Positions 1 to 16,100 of a stretch of DNA of 64,000 nucleotides are shown piece after piece. The DNA lies in the NCBI RefSeq assembly GCF_900496995.4, contig NW_024470403.1:30599-94598 (forward strand), written 5' to 3'. The position numbers were made by a program, and so were the translations under genes. Position 1 is the stretch's first letter; each line of letters starts with the position of its first letter. The notes beneath the pieces were generated by a model. It saw only the letters and a program-made list of their open reading frames with translations, was not told the origin of the DNA and did no database searches. This stretch comes from Aquila chrysaetos chrysaetos. Its lineage: Eukaryota > Chordata > Aves > Accipitriformes > Accipitridae.

Positions 1-190
1 CCTCCATGGGCCTGAGACCGCTCTCTATGGGGCTTGGACCCCTCTCTATGGGGCCAGCAGTCCTCTGTGGGGCTGAGACCCCCCTCCATGAGCCTGAGAC
101 CCCCCTCTATGGGGCCGAGACCCCTCTTTATGGAGCTCGGACCCCCTCTATGGGGCCGGGACCCCTCCGTGGGGCCGGGACCCCTCCCGG
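1..190. repeat. Minisatellite upstream of ATG4D
   Basis: Degenerate tandem units of roughly 20-25 bp share the core GAGACCCC followed by CTCTATGGGGC. The array runs off the left edge of the window, so its full length is unknown. It stops about 280 bp before the ATG4D start codon and may be promoter-proximal. Confidence 0.8.
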
Positions 191-470
191 TGCGGGGGGA
201 AGCCCTCTGCCCCCCCCCCCCCCCCCCAGTGACAGCCGCCCCCCGTCACCACGGCGACCCCTCCTCCCCTCCCCTTCCTCCCTTCGCCCCGCCCCTTCCG
301 CCTCCACTTCCGCCCTTCCGCGCGTCGTTCCCCCCCGCCCCCCTCTCGCCCTCGACAAAGATGGCGGCGCCGGCGGTGGCGGCGGAGGGCCGCGATCCCG
401 GTACCGCCCGGCTGCGGCCCCGCCCACCCCGCCGGGGACACGCCCCTCCCCGCGCGCCGCCGCCGCCGCC

Positions 471-2997
471 ATGAGCTCGGCACCGAGCGGGCCGCGGCGG
501 AGGCGGGGGGGGGGCGGCGGCGGCGGGACCCCCCCGGCGGCCGAGGACGGGGCCCGGGGCCGGTTCCTCTCGGCCTGGAACAGCGTCCGATACGGTGCGA
601 GGCGGGACGCACCGGGGGGGGGGACGGGGACCCCCGGCTCCCGTTTTTTTTACACACCCCCCCCCCCCCCCCCCCAGGCTGGACGGTGCGACCCAAGACC
701 CATTTCACAACAAACTCTCCCCCCTCCACCTCCTGGGGCGGGCCTACCGCCCGCGCCGACGGTGAGTACCGGGAACGGGGGTCCCGGGGGGGGGGGGCGA
801 GACTTCCCTGCTCATCTCTTCTCCTCTCCCGGCCCCCCCCGCCGCAGCGGGAACGGGGGTCCCCCGGGGGGGGTGGTGGTGGTGAGAGTTCCCTGCTCAT
901 CTCTTCTCTTCTCCCCCCCCCCCCCCCGCAGAGGAGCTGGACCGTTTCCAGCGGGATTTCTCCTCCCGGTTGTGGCTGACGTACCGGCGGGGCTTCCCGG
1001 CGCTGGCGGGGACCCCCTGGAGCACGGACTGCGGCTGGGGCTGCATGCTGCGCACCGCACAGATGCTGCTGGCCCAGGGGCTCGTCCTGCACCTCCTGGG
1101 CAGGGGTAAGGGGCTGGGGGGGGGGACACGACACACACACGCCACCCCCGAGACCCCCGGGGGGGTCCCCGCGTCACCCCGCCGCCGCCGACGGCCCCTT
1201 CTCCGTTCTAGACTGGATGTGGTCCGAGGCGATGCCGGAGGTGGAGACGGCGGCTGGGTCCCGGCGAGCGAGGGACCCCCCGGGAGGGACGCGGGACCCC
1301 CCAGGAGGGACGCGGGACCCCCCAGGAGGGACACGAGACCCCCCGGGATGGACGCGGGACCCCCTGGGATGGACGCGGGACACCCCAGTGCAGACACAAG
1401 AGCCCCCAGGACGGACACGAGACCCTCCAGGATGGACACAGGACCCCCCGGCACGGACGCGAGACCCCCCAGGATGGACTGAAGCCCCCCCCGGCGTGGA
1501 CGCGGGGACCCCCCGGGCCGGGCAGGGACCCCGCGGGAGGCTGAGCGGCGGCACCGCGCCATCGTGGCCTGGTTCGCCGACCACCCGCGGGCGCCTTTCG
1601 GCATCCATCGTTTGGTAGAGCTGGGTCGGAACGCCGGGAAAAAAGCCGGGGATTGGTACGGCCCTTCCATCGTCGCCCACATCCTTCGGTGAGCGGGGAG
1701 GGGGTGTCGGGGGGGGGGTCCCTCTGCCTCGTTTTGGTGGCGGGGGGGCAGTTCGCCGGGATTCATCCCCTTTCCGTGGCAGGAGAGCGGTGGAAACCTG
1801 CCCGGAGACCGGCGGCCTCTCCGTCTACGTCTCTCAGGACTGCACCGGTACGTGCCGGCGCGGGGGACGCGGGGGGCTTCCCCCTCCCCGATTTTGGCGG
1901 GGGGGGGGGGGGATCCAGGAGGAGGAGCCCCCCCCCCGCCCTCGACCCCTTTTTTTTATTTTATTTTTTTCTGGCAGTTTACAAAGGGGACGTCGCCGGC
2001 CTGGTGCAGGGGGACGCCGAGCGGACGGTGCCGGGGCAGCGCCGCGCCGTCGTCGTCCTGGTGCCGGTGCGGCCTGGGGGGGGAGACCCTGAACCCCGTC
2101 TACGTGGATTGCGTCAAGGTGGGGAACCACGGCGGGCCGGGGGCTTTGCCGCGCCGCCGGCACCGGTTCTTCCTCCCGGTTGGGCCGGGAAACGGGTCCC
2201 GGTGCCGCCGCCGACCCCCCCCCGCCCCGCTCCAGGAGCTGCTGAAGCTGAAATCCTGCGTGGGCATCATCGGCGGCAAACCCCGGCATTCCCTCTACTT
2301 CGTCGGCTTCCAAGGTAGCCGTGCCGGTGCCGGCGGTGCCGCGTGGGTCGGGGACGCGGCTGGAGGCGGGGGGGGGACGCGACGCACCGACTGATTTTTG
2401 GCCCCCCCCGCGTCGCCCCAGACGATTTCTTGCTCTACCTGGACCCGCACTACTGCCAGCCCTTCGTCGACACCTCCCGGGAGAACTTCCCCTTGCAGGT
2501 GGGTGCTGGGGGGGACACACACCCCGATAAAACAGGGTGGGGGGGGGGGCCCAGGAGGGTGTTACCCTCCCCAAATTATTTTTTTTTTTTTTGCCCCCCC
2601 CCCCCCAAAGTCCTTCCACTGCAGCTCGCCCCGGAAAATGGCCTTTGGGAAGATGGATCCCAGCTGCACCATCGGCTTCTACGCCGCCGCCGGGCCGGAC
2701 CTGGACGAGCTCTGCTCCGACCTCACCCGCGTGAGTCCCCGCTGCTGGGGGGGGGGGGCGGCTTTTGGGGTGTCCCCCCCCCCTTTTTTCTGACCCTTTA
2801 TCCCCCCCCCCCTCCTTTCCAGGTCCTGACCCCCCCCCTCGGCGCCGGAACGCTACCCCATCTTCACGGTGGCGGAGGGTCAGGCGCAGGACCACGGCCT
2901 GGAGCCGCTCGGCTCTCGCCCCCCCCCGCCGCCGCCGCCCCCCCGCGCCGGCAAGCGCCCCAAAAAACCCGGCGCCGACGAGTTTGTCTTCCTCTGA
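471..2997 (+). CDS. ATG4D: ATG4D, autophagy-related cysteine protease (about 11 exons, frame broken in places)
   Basis: ATG4 proteases process the C terminus of LC3/GABARAP proteins and remove them from lipid during autophagy. Exons, approximately: 471-594, 678-761, 932-1105, 1212-?, about 1525-1688, 1783-1847, 1978-2118, 2236-2314, 2422-2498, 2611-2730, 2823-2997. The catalytic cysteine lies in DCGWGCMLR (exon 3) and the Asp-His pair in YLDPHYC (exon starting 2422). The protein ends in DEFVFL, close to the mammalian ATG4D tail. Position next to KRI1 supports ATG4D over ATG4C. The start at 471 leads into a Gly/Pro-rich exon 1 ending [12 protein letters not shown]. Oddities: single-base excesses at about 2084 and in a nine-C run near 2830, an out-of-frame stretch in exon 2, and a minisatellite after DWMWSEAM whose coding status is unclear. 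Confidence 0.93.
1266..1530 (+). repeat. 22-23 bp minisatellite inside ATG4D
   Basis: About 11 tandem units with core GGGACGCGAGACCCCCCAGGA. The array sits between the segment encoding DWMWSEAM and the segment encoding [12 protein letters not shown], where mammalian ATG4D has a poorly conserved linker. One frame stays open through it and would read Arg-Asp-Pro-Pro-Gly-Gly-Thr repeats, but the downstream conserved exon is in a different frame. The array is therefore intronic, or coding with a frame slip. Confidence 0.75.
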
Positions 2998-7779
<4,782 letters not shown>

Positions 7780-7795
7780 CTTCTCTCTCCCCCTC

Positions 7796-7830
7796 CACGT
7801 GACCGCCGCTTCCGGCTCCCCCGTCACGTG
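7796..7830 (-). promoter_or_regulatory. KRI1: KRI1 core promoter: E-box plus ETS sites
   Basis: Reading toward the gene, an ETS core CCGGAA (7815-7810) is followed 14 bp later by GTCACGTG (E-box 7801-7796), then a purine-rich leader GAGAGAAG and the ATG at 7779. A second CACGTG lies at 7830-7825. There is no TATA box. CACGTG binds USF/MYC-type factors and CCGGAA binds ETS/GABPA factors; this pairing is common in housekeeping promoters. The same module with the same spacing occurs at QTRT1. Confidence 0.7.
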
Positions 7831-8121
7831 GGTACGTCCGCCACGCCCCTCCCGACGGCCCCGCCCCTCCCGGCAGCCCCGCCACGCCCCTCCCGACAGC
7901 CCCGCCCCTCCCGACAGCCCCGCCCCCACCCCGCTCTTAAAAGGGTAAACGCGCCGTGCCCACCGGTGGGGCCCACCCCACCCCCACCCCCAAAACAGAT
8001 CCACGGGGCCGGTGGTCTCAGCTCCATCTTTATAGGCACAGAGGAGGAGGAGGGTGGGCGCGGGGGGGGGTGTCCGGAGGGGGGGGGTGTCCATGGTGGT
8101 CCGGGCAGCCCCCCCCCGCCC

Positions 8122-11100
8122 TTAGCTGGTGCGGAGCTGGTAGTCTGTAAGAGGAAAAGCAGGGGTGAGGGGGGGGGGGGCGGTGTCCGTGGGGGTCCCT
8201 GGGGGGGTCCCGGACTCACCCCCGCTCTGGGTGATGTAGCGCACCCAGGGCAGCGCCTGGTACCCGCTCTTCTCGATGATCTTCATGTACCGCACCTGGA
8301 GGGGGGCAGGTGGGGATGGACACCCCCCCCAACACCCCTCCCGGGCACCCCGACCCACCCTCGGGCATCCTGACAACCCCCCAGCTCCCCCTGGTGCAGA
8401 GGGGACATTCATTGCCCTCCCCCCCCCCGCAAAACAGGCCACCCCCACGGAGATGCAAGGGGCCGTGTCCCCGTACCCTGTCCCCAAAGCACACGGGACC
8501 CCCTTCCCCGGGGACACCATGGGCCATGTCCCCCCCCAAAACACACAGGACCCCCTTCCCCGGGGACCCCATGGGCCATGTCCCCCCCAAAACACACAGG
8601 ACCCCCTTCCCCGGGGACACCATGGGCCACGTCCCCTCCATCCTGTCCCCAAAACACACGGGACCCCCTTCCCCGGGGACCCCATGGGCCATGTCCCCCC
8701 CCAAAAACACACGGGACCGCCTTCCCTGGGGACCCCACGGGCCATGTCCCCCCCAAAACACACAGGACCCCCTTCCCCGGGGACCCCACGGGCCATGTCC
8801 CCCCCAAAACACACAGGACCCCCTTCCCCGGGGACCCCACGGGCCACGTCCCCCTCCCCGGGTGGCACCTGGATGCCCGAGACGGTGAAGTAGGGGATCT
8901 CGAAGCGGACGGAGATGGGGGGGCGACCCTCCTCCTCCTCCTTCTCCACGCTGGGCAGACCGAAGTGGGCGCGCATCAGGTGCTCCTTTCCCCCCTGCGC
9001 GGCACCCGCGGGGCTGGGGACGGTGCCGGGCCACCCGCCGCGGCGGCCGGCTGGGGGAAAACCCGACGAGGGGGGACCCCGGCGTCGGGGATGAGCGGGG
9101 TGGGCAACCTCACCGGGAAGGATTTGATGGTCCAGATGACGAGGTTCCTCTCCGGGAGGTACCTGGCGGAACCCACGCTCGTCTTGAACTTGGGGGAGTC
9201 GGCGTCGCTGGGCACCGGCACGGCGATCTCCACCCCGTTGGCCACCGACTGCTTCTTGAACTGGCCCTTGGCCTTGGGGAGGGGGGGGGAGAGAAGCGGG
9301 GCGGGGGGGGGGTCAGGGGCGCCTGGGGGTCCCCCGTGGCGGCGGCGGCGGCGACCTCCCCGGCGTCTCACCTTGACCATGATTTCCACCCGGCTGTGGG
9401 AGAACTTCTCGATGACCGACTCGATCCAGATGAGCGGCTTCACCTGGGTGGGGGGAAAAGGGTCACCCCCGTGTCCCCCCGTGTGTGTGTCCCCCCCCTC
9501 GGGTGGGCCCGGCCCCCACCTGGGTGTTGAGGCGGTAGGACATGAGCTCGAAGTCTCCGTCGGGGGGGATGAAGGAGATGGTGCGGTCGTTGTCGAAGCG
9601 GGAGAGCCGGACGCACTGGTGGAACTTCACGTCCTCCAGCTCCACCGACTTGTTCTTGCCCCCTGGGGAGGGACGGACGGTGTCCGGGGGGGCGGCGAGG
9701 GGACGGGGATGCGTCACCCCCCTGTCCCCGAACCCACCCGGCGGCACTCACGCCCGGTCAGCTCGAAGAGGACGCGGTCGTTCAAGCCCAGGCGCAGCTC
9801 GGGCATCCCCGAGAGGAAGACCTTCAGCTTGATGGTGCCCACCACCTCGCTCAGCAGCACGCTGCCGTTGGCGCTCACCTGTGGGCACCGGCACCAGCTT
9901 CATCACCGGCACCATCCTCATCACCATCACCGTCCCCATCAACGTCACCGTCCCCATCACCAACCCCATCCTCATCACCGTCCCTGTCCCCATCAACGTC
10001 ACCGTCCCCATCCCCATCACCGACCCCATCGCTATCGCCGTCCCCGTCCCCATCAACGTCACCATCCTCATCCCCATCACCACCCCGACCCTCATCCCCG
10101 TCACCACGATTGTCTCCATCCCCACCCTCATCATCAGCCCCATCACTGGTCCCATCCCCATCATCCCCATCGTCCCCATCACCCCAGCATCACCATCATC
10201 GACCCCCTCACCAATCCCACCACCATCACCATTCCCATCACCGGTTCCCCACCACGGACCCGGCAGCAGCCCCTGCTGCAGCAGGACCCCAACAGCCCCC
10301 TTCCCCCCAGTTTGCAGGCGTCCCCCCCTCCCCGTCTCACCAGCAGGTTCACCGACTCGATGACATCGATGAAGACCTCGTTCTTCTTGTACTTGATGCC
10401 CTCGGAGCGCCAGGACACGGCGTTGGTGACCGTGGTGGGGACGCGGGATTTGCCCGTCTCCAGCTTGTTACCCTCCTGCGTGATGTACCTGCGGTGGGTG
10501 GGGGGGGTGAGGGGGATGTGGGGGGGTCCCGACGCCCCCTCCGGCCCCCCCCCAGCCCCGCTCACTCCTGCAGGATCTTGCTGTCCGTGGTCTGCGGGAA
10601 GCCAAAGTCCATCAGCTCGTCCAGGAGCTCGTAGATGATGACGAAGTTGTCGCGGATGCTCTCCTCCTCCAGCTCCTTGAAGTACTCGCAGAAGACCTGG
10701 GCGGGGGGGGGGGAGCGCCTCCATCACACACCCCCCCCCCAGGGAGAGGAGCTCCCCCAATTGGGGGGACCCGAGCCCCCCTCAAACCTCACCTCCACCA
10801 CCTTGTAGAGGAAGGAGTAGACCAAGGAAGCGTTGCCGTTCTTCTTGGTGGTGGCCACCACTGGTGGGGGGGGGGGGGTGTTAAGGAAAGGGGGGAACAC
10901 CGGAGGGGGGGGGTCCGTGGGGAGGGCGTTCCGTAAGGATACGGTAGAGGTTGGCGTGTTTGATCCAGAGGAAATGGACCTTGCCGTGGGTCAGGAGGGG
11001 GGTGAGGGCCCCCTCCTCCTCCCGCTGCAGCAGCAGCCCCATGAAGTGCTCGATCTCCCCCAGCCCCACGTCCCCCTTGTAGTTGCGGCTGATCAGCGGC

Positions 11101-11362
11101 TGCGGGGGGGGGGGGGGGGGGGGGGTGTCAGAGGTGGGGGGTACCCCCACCCACCCCCCAAAATCGCTCACCCCATCCCCGGGGTCACGGCGGGTCACCG
11201 CCAGGCTCCGCCGTTGACCTTGGCTGACCTTCAAGGCCAGAGGGGGGACAACGGGGTGTCCCCCCCGGAGGGGGGTCTTTGGGGCGGCGGCGGCGGCGGT
11301 GGGGGGGGGGGGGGTCTCACCTTCCCCTTGAGGTCCAGGATGAAGAGGGCAGAGGCGGCCAT
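8122..11362 (-). CDS. AP1M2: AP1M2, AP-1 complex subunit mu-2 (12 exons)
   Basis: This is the epithelial medium chain of the clathrin adaptor AP-1, which sorts tyrosine-signal cargo at the trans-Golgi network and endosomes to the basolateral membrane. Exons from 5' to 3': 11362-11321, 11099-10943, 10860-10793, 10696-10566, 10488-10341, 9878-9752, 9662-9520, 9443-9372, 9272-9114, 8994-8869, 8295-8220, 8144-8122. The N-terminal longin-type domain begins [14 protein letters not shown]. The mu-homology domain includes [15 protein letters not shown] and [10 protein letters not shown], which carry the Asp and Trp of the tyrosine-signal pocket. The C terminus DYQLRTS matches AP1M2 rather than AP1M1 (RTQ). 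All 12 exons read without frame breaks. Intron 5 holds a CATCACCGTCCC array and intron 10 a 58-bp array. Confidence 0.97.
8470..8862. repeat. About 58-bp minisatellite in AP1M2 intron 10
   Basis: About six to seven near-identical copies of a unit containing CATGGGCCATGTCCCCCCC, AAAACACACAGGACCCC and CTTCCCCGGGGAC. The copies differ by few substitutions, which points to recent expansion. The array directly abuts the exon encoding the SGIQ segment (8869-8994). Confidence 0.9.
9885..10255. repeat. CATCACCGTCCC-type array in AP1M2 intron 5
   Basis: Degenerate 6/12-bp tandem repeats built from CATCAC, CGTCCC and CATCAT fill most of the intron between exons 9878-9752 and 10488-10341. They create long His/Pro/Thr/Ile-rich open frames that have no gene support. 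Confidence 0.88.
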
Positions 11363-11529
11363 GGCGGGGCCCCGGCAGCCACCGCGTCGTCACCGTCACC
11401 GTCACCTGCGCCAGGTGAGCGGCTGCGCCCACGGGTGCGTGGGGGCCCTTAAAGGGGACGGCCCCGCCCCACAGACACCCACGGCGGGGGGGGGGGGCCG
11501 GCACCCACCTATGGGCCTGGGGGGTCTAG

Positions 11530-12950
11530 CCAAGCTGGGTGGTCTTGTGGGGGGACGTGGGTTGGGACCCCCCCCACCCAAGGGACCCTCAGGCTGGGAT
11601 GGGGGGGGGGGGGGCTGGGCAGCTCCCAGGTGCTTGGGTCGCCCATCCTGGGTTTCGGGGGGGGTCTGTGGAGCAACCTGGGTGCCCCAACCCAGCCTGG
11701 GGGGGGGTCCTGGAGCAGCCTGGGTCCCCCAACGCCCCCCCCCCGGGGGGTGTGCGTGCACCCTTGGGTGCCTGGGTCTCTCATTCCATCCTGGGGGGGG
11801 ACCCAACAGCACCCTGACCCCCAGATTCCCCACCCTGGGGGTCCCTGCAGCACCCCAGATCCCTCATCCCACCCCAGGGGGTCCCTGCAGACCCCTGACC
11901 CCCAGATCCCCCACCCTAGGGATCCCTGCAGACCCGAGACCCCCAGATCCCCCACCCTGGGGGTCCCTGCAGCACCCCACATCCCTCATCCCACCCCGGG
12001 GGGTCCCTGCAGACCCCAGACCCCCGGATTCCCCACCCTGGGGGTCCCTCTAGCACCCCACATCCCTCATCCCACCCCCGGGGGGGTCCCTGCAGACCCC
12101 AGACCCCCGGATCCCCCACCCTGGGGGTCCCTGCAGCACCCCAGATCCCTCATCCCACCCTGGGGGTCCCTGCAGCACCCTACATCCCTCATCCCCCCCT
12201 GGGGGGGTCCCTGCAGACCCCAGACCCCCGGTTCCCCCACCCTGGGGGGTCCCTGCAGACCCCAGACCCCGGATTCCCCACCCTGGGGGTCCCTGCAGAC
12301 CCCAGACCCCCGGATCCCCCACCCCGGGGGTCCCTGCAGCACCCCAGATCCCTCATCCCACCCCGGGGGGTCCCTGCAGACCCCAGACCCCCGGATCCCC
12401 CACCCTGGGGGTCCCTGCAGCACCCCAGATCCCTCATCCCCCCCCGGGGGGGTCCCTGCAGACCCCAGACCCCCGGATCCCCCACCCTGGGGGTCCCTGC
12501 AGCACCCCACATCCCTCGTCCCACCCTGGGGGGTCCCTGCAGACCCCAGACCCCGGATTCCCCACCCTGGGGGTCCCTCTAGCACCCCACATCCCTCGTC
12601 CCACCCTGGGGGGTCCCTGCAGACCCCAGACCCCGGATTCCCCACCCTGGGGGTCCCTGCAGCACCCAGACCCCCGGATCCCCCACCCTGGGGGTCCCTG
12701 CAGCACCCCACATCCCTCATCCCCCCCCGGGGGGGTCCCTGCAGACCCCAGACCCCCGGATCCCCCACCCTGGGGGTCCCTGCAGACCCCACATCCCTCA
12801 TCCCCCCCCGGGGGGGTCCCCTGCAGACCCCAGACCCCCGGATCCCCCACCCTGGGGGTCCCTGCAGACCCCACATCCCTCATCCCCCCCCGGGGGGGTC
12901 CCTGCAGACCCCAGACCCCCGGTTCCCCCACCCTGGGGGTCCCCGCCGCC
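11530..12950. repeat. Large minisatellite between AP1M2 and SLC44A2
   Basis: From about 11,800 the array alternates two related units of about 40 bp, with cores GGGGGTCCCTGCAGACCCCAG / ACCCCCGGATCCCCCACCCT and GGGGGTCCCTGCAGCACCCC / CATCCCTCATCCCACCCC. There are roughly 28 units, and neighbouring copies are very similar. The 11,530-11,800 part is a more decayed relative. It ends about 160 bp before SLC44A2 exon 1a, inside the shared region between two divergent promoters. Both strands have long open frames with no coding signal. Confidence 0.9.
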
Positions 12951-13110
12951 CTCGCCCCCCCCCCGGAGCAGCGATCGGGGCGGAGCGACCGGGGGCCGGT
13001 CCCGGAGCCGCCCCGCCCGCAGCCGCAGGCGCAACGCCCCGGGGTCGGGGGGGGCGGGGGGGGGAACCGCCCGGAGCATCCCGGAGCATCCCGCAGATCT
13101 CCGCCCCGCC

Positions 13111-13156
13111 ATGGAGGAGCGAGCCGCGGGCAGGAAGGACCCGGACGGCGCTTACG
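13111..13156 (+). CDS. SLC44A2: SLC44A2 alternative first coding exon 1a
   Basis: Encodes [16 protein letters not shown] and ends at a GT donor (13157). It corresponds to the mammalian N-terminal variant beginning MEDE and ending NGAYG. The exit phase (one base) matches exon 2 at 16707. It lies in a short CpG-rich stretch (12,955-13,200) after the minisatellite. Confidence 0.85.
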
Positions 13157-16100
13157 GTACCGGCACCGGGCACCCCCCCCCCCCGGCTGCCCAGCCCCCG
13201 GGGCCGGGACCTACGGGGGTCCCCTAATCCGCTCTCCCATCCCCCAGCCCGCCCGGGGTCCCTCGAGGGCTTGGGGACCCCCAAGAGTTTGGGGACCCCC
13301 AGATTTTGGGTACCCCCACGGTTTTGGGGATGCCCGGGCTCGGGGACCCCCATTTTTGGGGACTCCTAGGCTTGGGAACTGCCAGGTTTGGGGACCCCCA
13401 GGGTGTTGGGACCCCCCTGGTTTTGCAACCACCAGGCTTGGGGACCCCTAGGTTTTGGGCACCCCCAGGGTTTGGGGACCCGCAGGGGTGCGGTGTTGGG
13501 GACCCCCAGGGTTTGGGGATCCCCAGATTTTGGTCACCCCCAGGGTTTTGGGGATGCCTGGGCTTGGTGCCCCCCATTTTTGGGGACTCCTAGGCTTGGG
13601 AACTGCCAGGTTTGGGGACCCCCAGGGTGTTGGGACCCCCCTGGTTTTGCAACCACCAGGCTTGGGGACCCCCGGGGTTTTGGGACCCCCCCCAGGCTTG
13701 GGGACCCCCCAGTTTTGCGACCACCAGGCTTGGGGGCCCCCAGGTTTTTGGGACCACCGGGCTTGAGGACCCCCATGCTTGGGGACCCCCTGTCCCAGCC
13801 CCTGGGACCCCCCACCCTAAGCAGCCGCCGTGCCGTGCCTGGGGGTCCCAGCACCCCACTGCCCGCAGGGGAGTGGGCTTCGCTTGGGCATGGGGGGGCC
13901 CGGCTGGGGCTGGGGGGGCCGCGCGGCTCCGGGCTGTGCCCGGGGGGCTCAGAGCGTCCCTCGGCTTCGGCTTGTGTTGGCAGGTGCCGGTGCCGGACCC
14001 TTCCCGGCTCCGTGCCGGGGCAGCCGGTGAGGGGACAGTCCCTGCTGTGGGGGTGCGGGAGGTGCCGGGGGGGGGGGGGTCCTGGTGGCCCCCAAGCCCG
14101 GGGGGCTGCTCCGGCCCCAGCGAGGGGGTTGCAGAGGAGGGGGACGCTGGAGCCGGCACCGTGTCCCCTTCCCGGTGGGACCCAGGGGCCAGCCGTCCAC
14201 CAGATGCCCCCCATATGCGGGGACGGGGGGGGGGGGGGGGGGATGCCGCGTCCCAACTGGTTTTCCTGGGCAGGGGGTCCGCCCAGCCCTCCCCAGCCTC
14301 GGCTTTTGTTCCCCGAGCCGCTTCGGCGGGTGTAAATCCCGTCTGCCCTGACATCACCAGCAGCCTATGAGCGCCGGCAGCGACGCCGCGGTGCCGCCTG
14401 ACCGCGACCCTCCGAGCCGTGGCCGTGCCGGGCGGCAGCGTGCTATTCCTGACCGCGAGCCGGCGCGTCTGGCCGGTTATTTATTTATCGCCTAAATATA
14501 ACCCTGGGGTGGGGATGGGAAGCTCGGCGTCGCCGCGAGCAGGGGCATCGGCACTGGCATCGCCGACCTCGTGCCCTTTGCCGGTTGAAACCGGCGGCTC
14601 TCGCCGCCTGCCCGTGCGCGCTCCCGACCTTTGCGCTGTGCCGGGTTTGGCAGGCCCAGACCACCCCCTCCCCGGTGCCGGTGACCGCCGTGCCACGTCG
14701 GTGGCCGCCGGGCTCCACGGCGGTTTGCGAGAAGCCGGTGCCGCAGCCGGTGTTTTGCAAGGCCGGAAAAACAGCGAGGCGCGGAGGGTCGCGGCGAAGC
14801 GGCTGCGCCTTTAAAGCCATGTTTGCGCACCGGAGGGTGGTTTTCTGGTGTGTTTAACCGGAGGCGGGCGACGGCACGCCCAGGGCGGCGCATACGGCGA
14901 GGGCCGCGGTGTAGGGGCTGCTGCGCGTCTGCCGCGGGCCGGGGGCCGAGGCGTGAGCGCTCGCCGGCATGGGGGGCCAAGGGGACGACTACTACGGCAA
15001 GCACGGTAAGGCTTCGGCAACCGCTCGCCGTGGCCGGGGCGGGGGGTCCCGTGGGGGCTGCCGGGGAGCGATGGTCCGTGGGGCTCGGCAGCCCGGCCGC
15101 GGGTCGGGGTCACCGTCGGCGGCCGCTCGCCGCGGGTCGGGGTCACCGTCGGCGGCCGCTCTCGCCGCGACTCCGGACGGAGGAAGTTGAACTGCAGCAG
15201 ATAAAGGAGGAAAAAACAAACACGAAATGGGAGAGAAAGGGGAGGATAAAAAAAAAAAGGCAAAACAAAGCAAAACCAAAAGCAGCTGCCGTTCTCGCTG
15301 CGTTGCTTTCCCCCCCAGCCGTGGGAGGCCGGGGGGCCGCGGTGCCGGGGGGCCACCCTCGCCGCGTACCGGCATAACCAGCACAACGGCGTCGCTGGCA
15401 CTGGCGGTTAATGCTTAACGACTGGGACAAACAGGTTCCCGGGGTTGGCGGCTCGTCACCGTGGCCGGCGCCCCGGTTACCGCCGGAGCCGGCTGTCCCT
15501 TCGCCGGCCCCGGGGTTTTTTTTGGGGGGGGGGTCCCTGGGGTTCAATCGTTCCTTGCCGTCCCCCCACCCCGCAGCAATGACCCCCCTGCCCCATGCCG
15601 GCGTTTTGGGGTGTAGGTTCTTGGAAAGGGCTGGGGCGGGGGCTCGGCTGCTCCGTGGAGATTAGGGATCCGCCGGGGCTGGGAGCAGGACGCTCTGTGG
15701 GGAGCAAGCTCCCAGAGCCCCCCCAAAATACCCTGAATCAAATGTGTCCCCGGCTTGGGGCTGCTCTGAGCCCCCCCCCCCAAAAGGCACCCCCAAAGCA
15801 GCCGTGTCCCTGCCATGGCGTTGCTCTGAGCACCCCCACAAATGCCTCAAAGCAAACATGTCCCCGGCATGGGGTTACTCCAAGCACCCCCAAAACTGCG
15901 TAGAAGCAGGCATATGTCCAGCGTGAGGCTGCTCTGAGCCGCCCCAAAAGGCACCCCCAAAGCAGCCGTGTTCTCGGCATGGGGTTTCTCCAAGCACCCC
16001 CAAAAATATCTTGAAGCAGATGCGTCCCTGCCCTGGGGCTGCTCCGAGCACCCCCAAAAGCACCTCAAAGCAGACGTGTCCCCAGCGTGGGGGCCCCCCC

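Noticed and set aside
8578-10638. 686-codon plus-strand frame with His-rich tail
   Set aside because: It runs antisense across six clean AP1M2 exons, the 58-bp array and the CATCACC array. The His run is the array.
11630-13369. 579-codon plus-strand frame and long minus-strand frames rich in Pro/Gly/Asp
   Set aside because: Produced by the 40-bp array between AP1M2 and SLC44A2; no conserved domain, and both strands are equally open.
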